In this document: positions 34,937 through 43,166 of the stretch, piece by piece | Layout of the letters: every line of letters begins with the position of its first letter | Numbering within the stretch: the stretch's first letter is position 1 | Origin: Sphingomonas sp. GC_Shp_5 | GTDB lineage: Bacteria > Pseudomonadota > Alphaproteobacteria > Sphingomonadales > Sphingomonadaceae | Reading direction: 5' to 3' | Length of the DNA: 64,000 bases | Assembly: GCF_026540855.1 (NCBI RefSeq) | Contig: NZ_JALNUP010000019.1 | Span: 1 to 64,000 of the forward strand | Made by a program: the position numbers and the translations under genes | The notes under the pieces: model-generated | What the model saw: only the letters and a program-made list of their open reading frames with translations | What the model was told of the DNA's origin: nothing | The model's database searches: none

Positions 34937-36435
34937 CCGATATCGTCATCCTCGGCGGCGGCACGGCCGGATGGATGACGGCGTGCCTGATCGCGCACCG
35001 CTGGCCGACCGCGACCGTGACGCTGGTGGAAAGTCCGGCAATCGGCATCATCGGGGTCGGCGAGGGATCCACCCCGCAGCTGAAAGGCTTCTTCGACACG
35101 CTCGGCATTGCCGAGAGCGCGTGGATGCCGGCGTGCGACGCGACCTACAAGCTCGGCATCGGCTTCCACGGTTGGTCCGATCGGCCGGGGTACGAAGATT
35201 ATTTCCACCCGTTCCCGACCGCGCTCGACATCCACACCGCTGCGCGCTTCTTCTACAACACCCGCGCCCGGCGCACCGGTCGCGATGTCGATGCCCGCCC
35301 CGACCATTTCCTGCTGCCCGCGCGGCTCGCCGCCGATCATCGCGCGCCGCAGCCGGCGCACAGCTTTCCGTTCGAGGTCAGCTACGGCTATCATTTCGAC
35401 GCGCACAAGATGGGCGCGTTTCTTGCGCGCCATGCGACCGGCACGCTCGGGGTCGTTCACCGCCAGGCCGGCATCACCGCCGTCGCGCGCGGCGCCGATG
35501 GCAGCGTCGCATCGCTGATCGGCGATGACGGAGACCGGATCGACGGCGACGTGTTCGTCGACTGCAGCGGCTTCCGCAGCCTGATCTTCACCGCGCTCGA
35601 GGTGCCGTTCGTCAGCTACGGCGAGACGCTGTTCAACGATGCCGCGGTGGTGATGCCCACCCATCGCGCGGCGGGGGCGCCAATTCCCAGCCAGACGCGG
35701 GCGACGGCGCTGTCGGCGGGGTGGGCATGGGACATCCCGCTCACCAGCCGGACCGGCAACGGCTATGTCTATTCGAGCCGTCATCTATCGGCAGCGCAGG
35801 CCGAGGCCGAACTCCGCGCGCACCTGGATGTCGGCGACGCGGGCGAGGCCCGCCACCTCGCGATGCGGGTCGGGCGGATGCGGGATAGCTGGTCGCACAA
35901 TGCGCTGGCGGTCGGGCTTGCCCAAGGCTTCCTCGAGCCGCTCGAGGCGACCGCGCTGCATCTCGTCATCGCCACCGTCGAGGCGTTTCTCGATGCGGTC
36001 GAGGCGCGCGGGATGACGGCAGAGGCGCGCAACGGCTTCAACGCCCGGATTGCCGAGCGCTACGATGGCGTGCGCGACTATATCGTCGCCCATTACCGCC
36101 TCAACCAGCACCACGACGATCCCACCGGCTATTGGGCCGAGGCGCGCGCCGTATCGGGCCTGTCCGACACGCTCAGGGCGCTGATCTCGGCCTGGTTTAC
36201 CGGTGCCGACATGGCGGCGGCGGTGGAGGCCGGCGGCATTGGCCGCTATTATTCCGCGATCAGTTGGCATTGCCTGATGGCCGGCTATGGCACCTTTCCC
36301 GACAGCGCCCGCCTGGTGCCGCCCGGTCCCGACATCGATCGGGTCGACATGGCCGGGATCGACGACTTCCTCACGCGCTGCGCGCTCAACTTCGTCGCGC
36401 ACGATCGCCACTTGCCGCACAAGGACCGCTCATGA
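34933..36435 (+). CDS. Flavin-dependent (tryptophan) halogenase-like protein 2
   Basis: 500 residues, a diverged paralogue of the first halogenase-like protein. It keeps the FAD motif VILGGGTAGWMTA, Lys73 in ATYKLGIGF and WAWDIP in the WxWxIP block. In the halide segment it reads GFLEPLEATALHL, with Ala where halogenases usually have Ser after the conserved Glu. The TTG start overlaps the glucosidase stop (TTGA) and its own stop overlaps the GH31 ATG, so it is embedded in the glycosidase run. Function beyond flavin chemistry is not clear. Confidence 0.82.
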   Translation: MTDIVILGGGTAGWMTACLIAHRWPTATVTLVESPAIGIIGVGEGSTPQLKGFFDTLGIAESAWMPACDATYKLGIGFHGWSDRPGYEDYFHPFPTALDIHTAARFFYNTRARRTGRDVDARPDHFLLPARLAADHRAPQPAHSFPFEVSYGYHFDAHKMGAFLARHATGTLGVVHRQAGITAVARGADGSVASLIGDDGDRIDGDVFVDCSGFRSLIFTALEVPFVSYGETLFNDAAVVMPTHRAAGAPIPSQTRATALSAGWAWDIPLTSRTGNGYVYSSRHLSAAQAEAELRAHLDVGDAGEARHLAMRVGRMRDSWSHNALAVGLAQGFLEPLEATALHLVIATVEAFLDAVEARGMTAEARNGFNARIAERYDGVRDYIVAHYRLNQHHDDPTGYWAEARAVSGLSDTLRALISAWFTGADMAAAVEAGGIGRYYSAISWHCLMAGYGTFPDSARLVPPGPDIDRVDMAGIDDFLTRCALNFVAHDRHLPHKDRS

Positions 36436-38912
36436 AACGTCTCGCCCTGCTTCTCGCCGCCTCGACGTGCCTGTGCAGCATCCCCGCCGCTTATGCCCAG
36501 CAAAGCACCGCGCTCGCGCCGCGCAGCGATGGCGTCGAGTTCCGCGCCGGGGCGACCGCGATGCGCGTCACCGCGCTCACCGACGGGCTGATCCGCGTCC
36601 GCGTCGCCAAGGACGGCATCTATCCCGAGGATGCGAGCTGGGCGGTGTCGCCCGCGCAGCGCAAACAGGCGGTCAAGGTCACCGCCACCGCCGACGGCTT
36701 CACCACCGCCAGCGTTCGCGTCCGGATCGGCGCGACCGGCGGCGTCACCTTCGAGACGCTCGACGGCAAGGTCATCTCGGCTGATGCCGCGCCGGCGAAG
36801 CTCGACGGCAAGGCGTTCACCATCGCCAAGACGCTGCCGTTCTCCGAACACTTCTTCGGGCTCGGCGACAAGACGCAAGGGCTCGATCGCCGCGGGCATG
36901 ATTTCGTCGACTGGAACACCGACGCGTTCGGCTTCACCAGCGCCGACGATCCGATCTACAAGTCGATTCCCTTCTTCATCGGCACCGGCGGGGCAGGGGG
37001 CAGCTACGGCATCCTGCTCGACAATACCTATCGCACCTGGTTCGACTTCGGCCACCGCGACGCCGAGACCCTGTCGTTCGGCGGCCCCGATGGGCCGATC
37101 GACTATTATTTCATCGCCGGGCCCTCGGTGGCCGAGGTCACGCGCCGCTATGCGACGCTCACCGGGCGTCCGCCGCTCGCGCCAAAATGGGCGCTGGGGT
37201 ACCAGCAGTCGCGCTACAGCTACATGTCGGCCGACGAGGTCCGCGGCATCGCAGCGCGGCTGCGCAGCGACCGCATCCCGACCGACGTGATCTGGCTCGA
37301 TATCGATTATCAGGACCGCAACCGGCCGTTCACCACCAACCCCAAGACTTTCCCCGATCTTCCCAAGCTGGTCGATGACATGGGGAAGGACGGCATCAAG
37401 CTGGTCGCGATCACCGATCTGCATATCGCGGCGGTGGACAAGGACTATGCGCCCTATCAGAGCGGCCTCAAGCGCGACGCCTTCGTGAAGAACCCGGACG
37501 GCACCACCTATGTCGCGCCGGTCTGGCCGGGGCCGTCAGTGTTCCCGGAATTCACCCAGACCAACGGCCGTGATTGGTGGGGCACGTTGTTCAAGGGCTT
37601 CGTCGACGCCGGGGTTGCCGGCTTCTGGAACGACATGAACGAGCCCGCGATCTTCAACACGCCGACCAAGACGATGCCGCTCGACACCCGCCACCGCATC
37701 GGCAGCGACGATTTCGCGGCCCGCGCCGCGGATCATCGCGAGATCCACAACGTCTACGGCATGCAGAATACCCGCGCGACGTTCGATGGCCTGCGCACGC
37801 TGCGCCCGAACGAGCGGCCGTTCGTCATGACCCGCGCTAGCTACGCCGGCGGGCAGCGCTATGCCGTCACTTGGACCGGCGACAACAGCGCGACCTGGGA
37901 TCACCTCAAGCTGTCGGTCCATCAGATCATCAACCTCGGCCTGTCGGGCTTTGCCTATAGCGCCGCCGACGTCAGCGGCTTCGCCGGCGGGCCAAGTGCC
38001 GACCTGCTCACCCGCTGGTTCGAGATCGGCGCCTTCACGCCGGTGTTCCGCGATCATTCCGCCAATGGCACGCCCCGCGTCGAGCCATGGGTGGACGGCC
38101 CCGAGCATCTCGCGATCCGCCGCCGCTTCGTCGAGGAGCGCTATCGGCTGATGCCCTATTTCTACGCGCTCGCGGATCAGAACAGCCGCACCGGCGATCC
38201 GATCATGCGGCCGGTGTTCTACGATTATCCATCGGCGCTCAATGCCTCGTGTGACCAGTCGATGGCCTTCACCCTCGGCAAGAGCCTGCTGATCGCGCCG
38301 CCGCCGAGCCCGGAATCGCCGCGCGTCTACGACGTGTGCCTACCCGCCGGCGGCTGGTACGATTATTGGACCGGCATGCCCGCGGGCACGCCCGAGCCGG
38401 CGGCCGAGGGGCCGATCCAGTCGGCGACGCAGGCGGTGCCGACCGCGCACAGCCGCGGTGACCGAGTCACCGAGACGCCGCGGCTCGATCGCCTGCCGAT
38501 CTTCGTGCGCGCCGGCACCATCCTGCCACGCCAGCCGCTGGTCCAGAGCACCGCACAGACGCCCACCGGCCCGCTGCGGCTCGACATCTACCCGGGCGCG
38601 GACTGCCAGGGCACGCTCTACGAGGACGACGGCAAGAGCCTCGCTTATACCCGCCGCGGCTATCTGCGTCAGACCGTACGCTGCTCGGCAACGCCGCAGG
38701 GGCTGATGATCGAGTTCGACAAGCGCGAAGGCGACTTCCGGCCCTGGTGGCAGACCATCGCCATCACGGTGCACGGCTGGACGGGCGGCAAGACCGTCAC
38801 CGTCAACCGCAAGGCGTTGGCCGCCGAGGTCGATCCTGCGGCGCTGACCGTCGCCTTCACCGTCGATGCGCGCAGCGCGCATGCGTCACGCATCATGGTC
38901 GGCACCGACTAG
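36432..38912 (+). CDS. Exported GH31 alpha-glucosidase
   Basis: 826 residues with a signal peptide (MKRLALLLAASTCLCSIPAAYA), acting in the periplasm. The N-terminal beta domain is followed by the catalytic barrel with the GH31 block FWNDMNEPA, nucleophile Asp401, and acid/base region TWTGDNSATWDHL. It then has C-terminal beta domains. It should remove glucose from non-reducing ends of alpha-glucans. It is last in the run and overlaps the preceding gene by ATGA. Confidence 0.93.
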   Translation: MKRLALLLAASTCLCSIPAAYAQQSTALAPRSDGVEFRAGATAMRVTALTDGLIRVRVAKDGIYPEDASWAVSPAQRKQAVKVTATADGFTTASVRVRIGATGGVTFETLDGKVISADAAPAKLDGKAFTIAKTLPFSEHFFGLGDKTQGLDRRGHDFVDWNTDAFGFTSADDPIYKSIPFFIGTGGAGGSYGILLDNTYRTWFDFGHRDAETLSFGGPDGPIDYYFIAGPSVAEVTRRYATLTGRPPLAPKWALGYQQSRYSYMSADEVRGIAARLRSDRIPTDVIWLDIDYQDRNRPFTTNPKTFPDLPKLVDDMGKDGIKLVAITDLHIAAVDKDYAPYQSGLKRDAFVKNPDGTTYVAPVWPGPSVFPEFTQTNGRDWWGTLFKGFVDAGVAGFWNDMNEPAIFNTPTKTMPLDTRHRIGSDDFAARAADHREIHNVYGMQNTRATFDGLRTLRPNERPFVMTRASYAGGQRYAVTWTGDNSATWDHLKLSVHQIINLGLSGFAYSAADVSGFAGGPSADLLTRWFEIGAFTPVFRDHSANGTPRVEPWVDGPEHLAIRRRFVEERYRLMPYFYALADQNSRTGDPIMRPVFYDYPSALNASCDQSMAFTLGKSLLIAPPPSPESPRVYDVCLPAGGWYDYWTGMPAGTPEPAAEGPIQSATQAVPTAHSRGDRVTETPRLDRLPIFVRAGTILPRQPLVQSTAQTPTGPLRLDIYPGADCQGTLYEDDGKSLAYTRRGYLRQTVRCSATPQGLMIEFDKREGDFRPWWQTIAITVHGWTGGKTVTVNRKALAAEVDPAALTVAFTVDARSAHASRIMVGTD

Positions 38913-39264
38913 CGAACAATGGCACGACCCCGGTGGCTCGTGATGGCCACCGGGACATCGTGGGGAGCTGCAAGCAGCACGCTCTATCCGGCGACACCGT
39001 TGAACAGGTCGAGCAATCCGGCAGGGCTGGTGTCGCCGAGCATGCGATGGAGGCAATCGCGGCGCCGTGGGGCGCAGCTGTCTGCGTGGCGGCGCGCAGC
39101 TCATCGGCCATGGCACATCGACGCGCGCGACCTCGTCCACCGGCGCGAGCTTGAGCGGTGCCACCGGACGTGTTCGGTCGGCCCACCACGCGTTCGTCGT
39201 CCTTGAACGCTGTTGCCGCCGATACGGCCACCGACAGCGCTTTGCGCAACGGCGGCCAGACCCG
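38913..39264. other. 352-base stretch with no supported gene
   Basis: Between the GH31 gene and the SRPBCC gene on the other strand. It begins with a terminator-like hairpin (38929-38954). Open frames exist on both strands, but none has a ribosome site, a recognised domain or a typical third-position bias, so I do not call a gene. A decayed gene is possible but not shown. Confidence 0.4.
38929..38954 (+). terminator. Hairpin at the end of the glycosidase run
   Basis: Arms CCCGGTGGC (38929-38937) and GCCACCGGG (38946-38954) are perfect complements with an eight-base loop, 17 bases after the GH31 stop. No T-run follows, so it is a plausible but not certain end of the long transcript. Confidence 0.5.
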
Positions 39265-39768
39265 CTATTCCGCCATGCCTGACAGAAGTTTGTCGAGCTG
39301 CTCGAGCTGTTCCGGCAGCGCGAGTGCCGATCCCTGCAAGGCTTGCTCGAGCGCCTCGTTCCAAGGGTAGATCTCGCGGAACGTCACCGCGGTCCCGTCA
39401 TCCTGATCCTCGAAGGTCACGGTCGTCACTGCGCCGTCGTCGGCCTCGTCGTTGGTCCAGACGATACGCTGATCCGGCGTGACCGATAGATATTTGCCGT
39501 GGAAGGTCATCATGGCTGAACCGCCGGTGCCGAACCCCAGCCGGTAGGTGCCGCCGGTACGAACGTCCATTTCACACAACACGAGCGCCACGCCTGACGC
39601 TGATTCCGGCATCCACCAGCGCCGAAACAGCTCGGGCTGGCTCCATGCTGCGTAGACGGTGCTTCGTGGTGCCTTGAACAGGCGCGTGATCACCAGCTCG
39701 CGATCCCCGCTGCGCGCAACCGCCCTGCGGTTCTGCTCGCCACCTGTGCTGCTGCCTTGCTGATCCAT
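39265..39768 (-). CDS. SRPBCC/AHSA1 family protein
   Basis: 167-residue cytoplasmic protein of the START-like AHSA1 group: ELVITRLFKAPRSTVYAAWSQPELFRRWWMPE at the N-terminus and TTVTFEDQDDGTAVTFREIYP later. These proteins bind small hydrophobic ligands or act as general cofactors; no specific role can be given. The ATG at 39768 is preceded by GGGAG. An upstream frame to 39813 is unlikely. Confidence 0.8.
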   Translation of the reverse strand: MDQQGSSTGGEQNRRAVARSGDRELVITRLFKAPRSTVYAAWSQPELFRRWWMPESASGVALVLCEMDVRTGGTYRLGFGTGGSAMMTFHGKYLSVTPDQRIVWTNDEADDGAVTTVTFEDQDDGTAVTFREIYPWNEALEQALQGSALALPEQLEQLDKLLSGMAE

Positions 39769-39876
39769 CGCCGTGCTCCCGACCAACCCATCACCGATCA
39801 GCCGGATACTCACACAACAAATCGTGTCTTGCCACCGTTCAGGCGCGGCGCGGCACCAGCGACCGTTGCGTCATGC

Positions 39877-40386
39877 TCAGCCGTGCGCCACCCGCGCGGC
39901 GGCGATCAGACCGACCAGCCAATCCTGATGGCCGTTGATCATCGGGTTGGGGTTCGCCTGGGCGAGCTCCTTGGCGGGCCGGCCGTTCTGCGTCTCCTGG
40001 GTCAGGATCCGAACGCGACCGCCCGACAGATCCTCGATCAGCCAGGCATGGTGGACGTCGAGGCGATCCGCGCCCTCGCCGGACCAGCCGTGCCAGGCGA
40101 CGCGCGCCGCCTGGCCGGTCACCGGTGCGACATGCTCGACGACCTGCGCCTCGACCGGGAAACCGAAGGTCGAGAAGAAGAAGCGCACCGCCGGCTCGAG
40201 CTCGGGGCCCTTGCCGTCATGGAAGCGGACGTCCGCCGAATTCGGGTAATAGCTCGGCCAGCGCGTCGGAATGTTGAGGAACGGCCAGATCTGGGCGGCG
40301 GTAAGCCCGGTGACGATCATCTCGTTGGAACAGAAATTGTCGGTGAAGCCGGGCACGTAGCCGGCGGGCCAGATGATGTCGCTCAT
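39877..40386 (-). CDS. SRPBCC (polyketide cyclase-like) family protein
   Basis: 169 residues with the SRPBCC pattern: NEMIVTGLTAAQIWPFLNIPTRWPSYYPN at the start and a C-terminal amphipathic helix (HQDWLVGLIAAARVAHG). Ligand or reaction is unknown. AAGGA lies seven bases before the ATG. It is third in an apparent operon after the VOC and ene-reductase genes (29-base gap), so it may handle the same small molecule. Confidence 0.75.
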   Translation of the reverse strand: MSDIIWPAGYVPGFTDNFCSNEMIVTGLTAAQIWPFLNIPTRWPSYYPNSADVRFHDGKGPELEPAVRFFFSTFGFPVEAQVVEHVAPVTGQAARVAWHGWSGEGADRLDVHHAWLIEDLSGGRVRILTQETQNGRPAKELAQANPNPMINGHQDWLVGLIAAARVAHG

Positions 40387-40415
40387 GTCTTGTCCTTGGT
40401 GTTCTTCAAGCCGGA

Positions 40416-41534
40416 TCAATCGATCGGGTCGCCGTTTTGCGGGCTCGGGTAGCGCGCGAGCCAATAGGCATATTGATCGGGCAGCACCGACGACGCCTTC
40501 GGCACCCCGAGCTCGCGCGCGGCGCGGAAGGGGTAATGCGGATCGGCAAGGTGCGCGCGCGCCATCATCGGCACGTCGAGCTGCTCGTCGACGATCGATC
40601 GCTCGGCATCGGCGGGCACGTCCATGCCCCAGGCGGTGCCGACCGGAAGCCCGGTCTCGGCACGGACGCGCGCGGCGATCGGCGCCATGAAGGCGGGGCC
40701 CCAGGGGATGTTCGCCTCGATCGTCGAAAAGCCCATGCTGACGCTCAGGAAGTCGAGGCCTGCCGCCTTGAACTGGTGGACGAGCGCGATCGCCTCCTGC
40801 AGCGTTTCCTCGTCGCGGCCGTCGAACTCGAGCACGCCGAAGCGCGCGGTGAGCGGCAGGTTCTCCGGCCATACGGCGCGCACGGCTTGCAGCGTCTCGA
40901 GCAGGAAGCGGCCGCGATTCTCGGCACTGCCGCCATATTGGTCGGTGCGGGTATTGGCATGGACCGAGAAGAAGCTCTGCGCGAGATAGCCGTGCGCGAA
41001 ATGAAGTTCGAGCCACTCGAACCCGGCATCACGGGCGCGTTCGGCTGCTGACACGAAGTCGGCCTTCACCCGCGCAATGTCTTCGAGCGACATCTCGGTC
41101 GGCACCTTGGGCAGGCCGCCGCCGAAGGCGATCGCCGACGGCGAGATCGTCCGCCAGCCGCCGGGGGCGTCGTCGGCGATATGGTCGTCGCCTTCCCATG
41201 GCTTGTTGGCACTCGCCTTGCGGCCGGCATGGCCGATCTGGATCCCGGCCACCGCGCCGGCAGCCTTGATCGCCGACGCGATGGCCGCCATGCCCGGCGT
41301 CTGCGCGTCGTTCCACAGCCCGGTGCAGCCCGGGGTGATGCGGCCTTCGGGCGAGACGGCGGTCGCCTCGACGATCACCAGCCCGGCGCCGCCGCGTGCC
41401 AGCCCGGTATAATGCGCCAGGTGCCAGTCGGTGGTGACGCCGTCGACGGCGCTATACTGGCACATCGGCGGCACGCCGATGCGGTTGCGAAGGGTGACGT
41501 CCTTCAGCGTGAAGGGCGTGAACAGGGTTGCCAT
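40416..41534 (-). CDS. Old yellow enzyme family NADPH-dependent ene-reductase (YqjM-like)
   Basis: 372-residue FMN enzyme. Class III (YqjM-like) marks are seen: Cys25 in PPMCQYSA near the flavin, the substrate-binding His pair in ELHFAHGYL, and the RTDQYGGSAENRGRFLLE motif. Such enzymes reduce the C=C bond of unsaturated aldehydes and ketones, often as part of electrophile detoxification. It lies 38 bases after the VOC gene on the same strand, with the LysR gene divergent to that pair. Confidence 0.92.
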   Translation of the reverse strand: MATLFTPFTLKDVTLRNRIGVPPMCQYSAVDGVTTDWHLAHYTGLARGGAGLVIVEATAVSPEGRITPGCTGLWNDAQTPGMAAIASAIKAAGAVAGIQIGHAGRKASANKPWEGDDHIADDAPGGWRTISPSAIAFGGGLPKVPTEMSLEDIARVKADFVSAAERARDAGFEWLELHFAHGYLAQSFFSVHANTRTDQYGGSAENRGRFLLETLQAVRAVWPENLPLTARFGVLEFDGRDEETLQEAIALVHQFKAAGLDFLSVSMGFSTIEANIPWGPAFMAPIAARVRAETGLPVGTAWGMDVPADAERSIVDEQLDVPMMARAHLADPHYPFRAARELGVPKASSVLPDQYAYWLARYPSPQNGDPID

Positions 41535-41572
41535 GGACGGTCTCGCTTGATGGAAGGGGAGCGGGCGGGCGC

Positions 41573-42073
41573 TCAGGAGTAGGCGCCGGCCGAATAGGTC
41601 AGCTCGTAGCTGTGGCTGTAGAGCTCAAGGATGTTGCCGAACGGATCCTCCATATGGACCATCCGGAACGGCTTCTCGCCGGGGAAATATTCGCGCACCG
41701 GCATGCGCTGCTTGCCGCCGGCGGCGACGATCCTGGCGGCGAGGCCCTCGACGTCCGGGTCCTGCACGCAGAAGTGAAAGATGCCCGACTTCCAGTATTC
41801 GAAATTGTTCTCCCGCTTCGCCGCGTTCCGGAATTCGAACATCTCGACACCGACGCGGTCGCCGGTCGACAGATGCGCGATCCTGAACGATCCCCAGCCG
41901 GCACCGAACACGTCGGTGCACATCACGCCGATCGCGCTGTCGTCCTCGGTCACCACCGTCGGCGGCATGATCAGATACCAGCCGAGCACGTCGGTGTAGA
42001 AGGCAACGGCCTGGTCGAGGTCGGTGACCGACAGGCCGATATGCGAGAAGCTGCGGGGATAGGGAGCGGTCAT
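41573..42073 (-). CDS. VOC (glyoxalase/dioxygenase-fold) family protein
   Basis: 166-residue protein with two VOC modules: FSHIGLSVTDLDQAVAFYTDVLGWYL at the start and a C-terminal metal-ligand region MVHMEDPFGNILELYSHSYEL. Ligand set His/Glu suits a divalent-metal lyase or dioxygenase. The substrate is unknown, but the linked ene-reductase suggests reactive carbonyls or an aromatic breakdown product. AAGGA precedes the ATG at 42073. First gene of the minus-strand operon. Confidence 0.82.
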   Translation of the reverse strand: MTAPYPRSFSHIGLSVTDLDQAVAFYTDVLGWYLIMPPTVVTEDDSAIGVMCTDVFGAGWGSFRIAHLSTGDRVGVEMFEFRNAAKRENNFEYWKSGIFHFCVQDPDVEGLAARIVAAGGKQRMPVREYFPGEKPFRMVHMEDPFGNILELYSHSYELTYSAGAYS

Positions 42074-42102
42074 GATTGTCCTTAGCTGCCTAGCCCAGAT
42101 GG

Positions 42103-42131
42103 GCACCGCTGATTATTAGCGAAAGCGGTGC
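42103..42131. promoter_or_regulatory. Candidate LysR-type operator
   Basis: Perfect 8-base dyad GCACCGCT (42103-42110) and AGCGGTGC (42124-42131) with a 13-base AT-rich spacer, in the 86-base gap between the divergent VOC and LysR genes. Its position and dyad shape suit the recognition site of the adjacent LysR-type regulator. The exact contact bases are not known. Confidence 0.6.
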
Positions 42132-42159
42132 ATCCTTATTGCAGCTATAAAAGGCCGTT

Positions 42160-43035
42160 ATGTTGAACCCTCTCTGGATTCGCAGTGCGGTTGCATTGGC
42201 CGACGCGGGCAGCTTCACCCGCGCTGCCGCGGTGCTCGACCTGACCCAGGCCGCGGTCAGCCAGCATGTCGGCCAGCTCGAGACACGCCTCGGCCCGATC
42301 GTGATCCGTCGCGCGCGACGGTTGGAATGGACCCCGGCCGGCCTTGCCCTGCTCGATTACGCCCGCGAGATGGAGGCGGCCGACAAGCGGCTGGCGGCGC
42401 GGCTGGCGGATACCGACGCGTTGCTAGGCGCCTTGGATCTGGTCACGCCCGGCAGCGTCGGGCTGTTGCTCTACCCGCTGCTGCTCGACCTGCAACAGGC
42501 GCAGCCCGGACTCGCCATCCGTCATCGCTTCGCGCCTGATCGTGAGGTGATCGATGCGGTCGTGTCCAATCGGTCCGAGCTCGGCATCGTCACCGCGCAG
42601 CCCGAGGACCCGCGGCTGGCGGCCACGCCGTTCCTCGAGGAGCCGCTCGAACTGATCGTTCCGGTAGGCGAGACGGTGGGCGACTGGCGCGATCTGGAGC
42701 GCATCGGCTTTATCGATCACCCCGATGGCCAGGCGATGGCGACACGGCTGCTGTCGCGGCGGTTCGACGGCAATCCGGGTGTGCGCCGCCTGCCGGTCCA
42801 TGGCTTCAGCAACCAAGTAAGCCTGATTTTAGAGCCGGTCGCGCGCGGGTTGGGCTTCACCGTGCTGCCGCGCTATGCACGGCAGGCGTTCGGCCGGGCA
42901 TCGGAAATCCAGCTTGTCGACGGGGTAGCGGTGGTCGACACCTTGTGGCTGATCCACCGTTCGGAGTGGCCGCTGTCGGCGCGGGCAGGCCATGTCCTGA
43001 GGCATCTGCGCGACCGGATCGGCGACAAAGGCTGA
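42160..43035 (+). CDS. LysR-family transcriptional regulator
   Basis: 291 residues: an N-terminal winged helix-turn-helix (LADAGSFTRAAAVLDLTQAAVSQHVGQLETRLG) and a LysR substrate-binding domain. Divergent transcription from the VOC/ene-reductase/SRPBCC operon, with a dyad between, indicates it controls that operon and itself. Co-inducer unknown. Start ATG at 42160. Confidence 0.92.
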   Translation: MLNPLWIRSAVALADAGSFTRAAAVLDLTQAAVSQHVGQLETRLGPIVIRRARRLEWTPAGLALLDYAREMEAADKRLAARLADTDALLGALDLVTPGSVGLLLYPLLLDLQQAQPGLAIRHRFAPDREVIDAVVSNRSELGIVTAQPEDPRLAATPFLEEPLELIVPVGETVGDWRDLERIGFIDHPDGQAMATRLLSRRFDGNPGVRRLPVHGFSNQVSLILEPVARGLGFTVLPRYARQAFGRASEIQLVDGVAVVDTLWLIHRSEWPLSARAGHVLRHLRDRIGDKG

Positions 43036-43166
43036 GTGGCGAGTTCTCTTCACCGATGTGACGATCACCTCCTCGCGGCAGCGTCAACATCCGCTATCAT
43101 CGGATGTCGGCAACCGAGATCGTCATGCAAGGCGACACGGTGGCCGCCCGATCGGGAGGATGAGAC

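Noticed and set aside
38893..39249. 118-codon minus-strand frame after the GH31 gene
   Set aside because: No ribosome site, overlaps the GH31 3' end and a terminator-like hairpin, and the translation is low-complexity.
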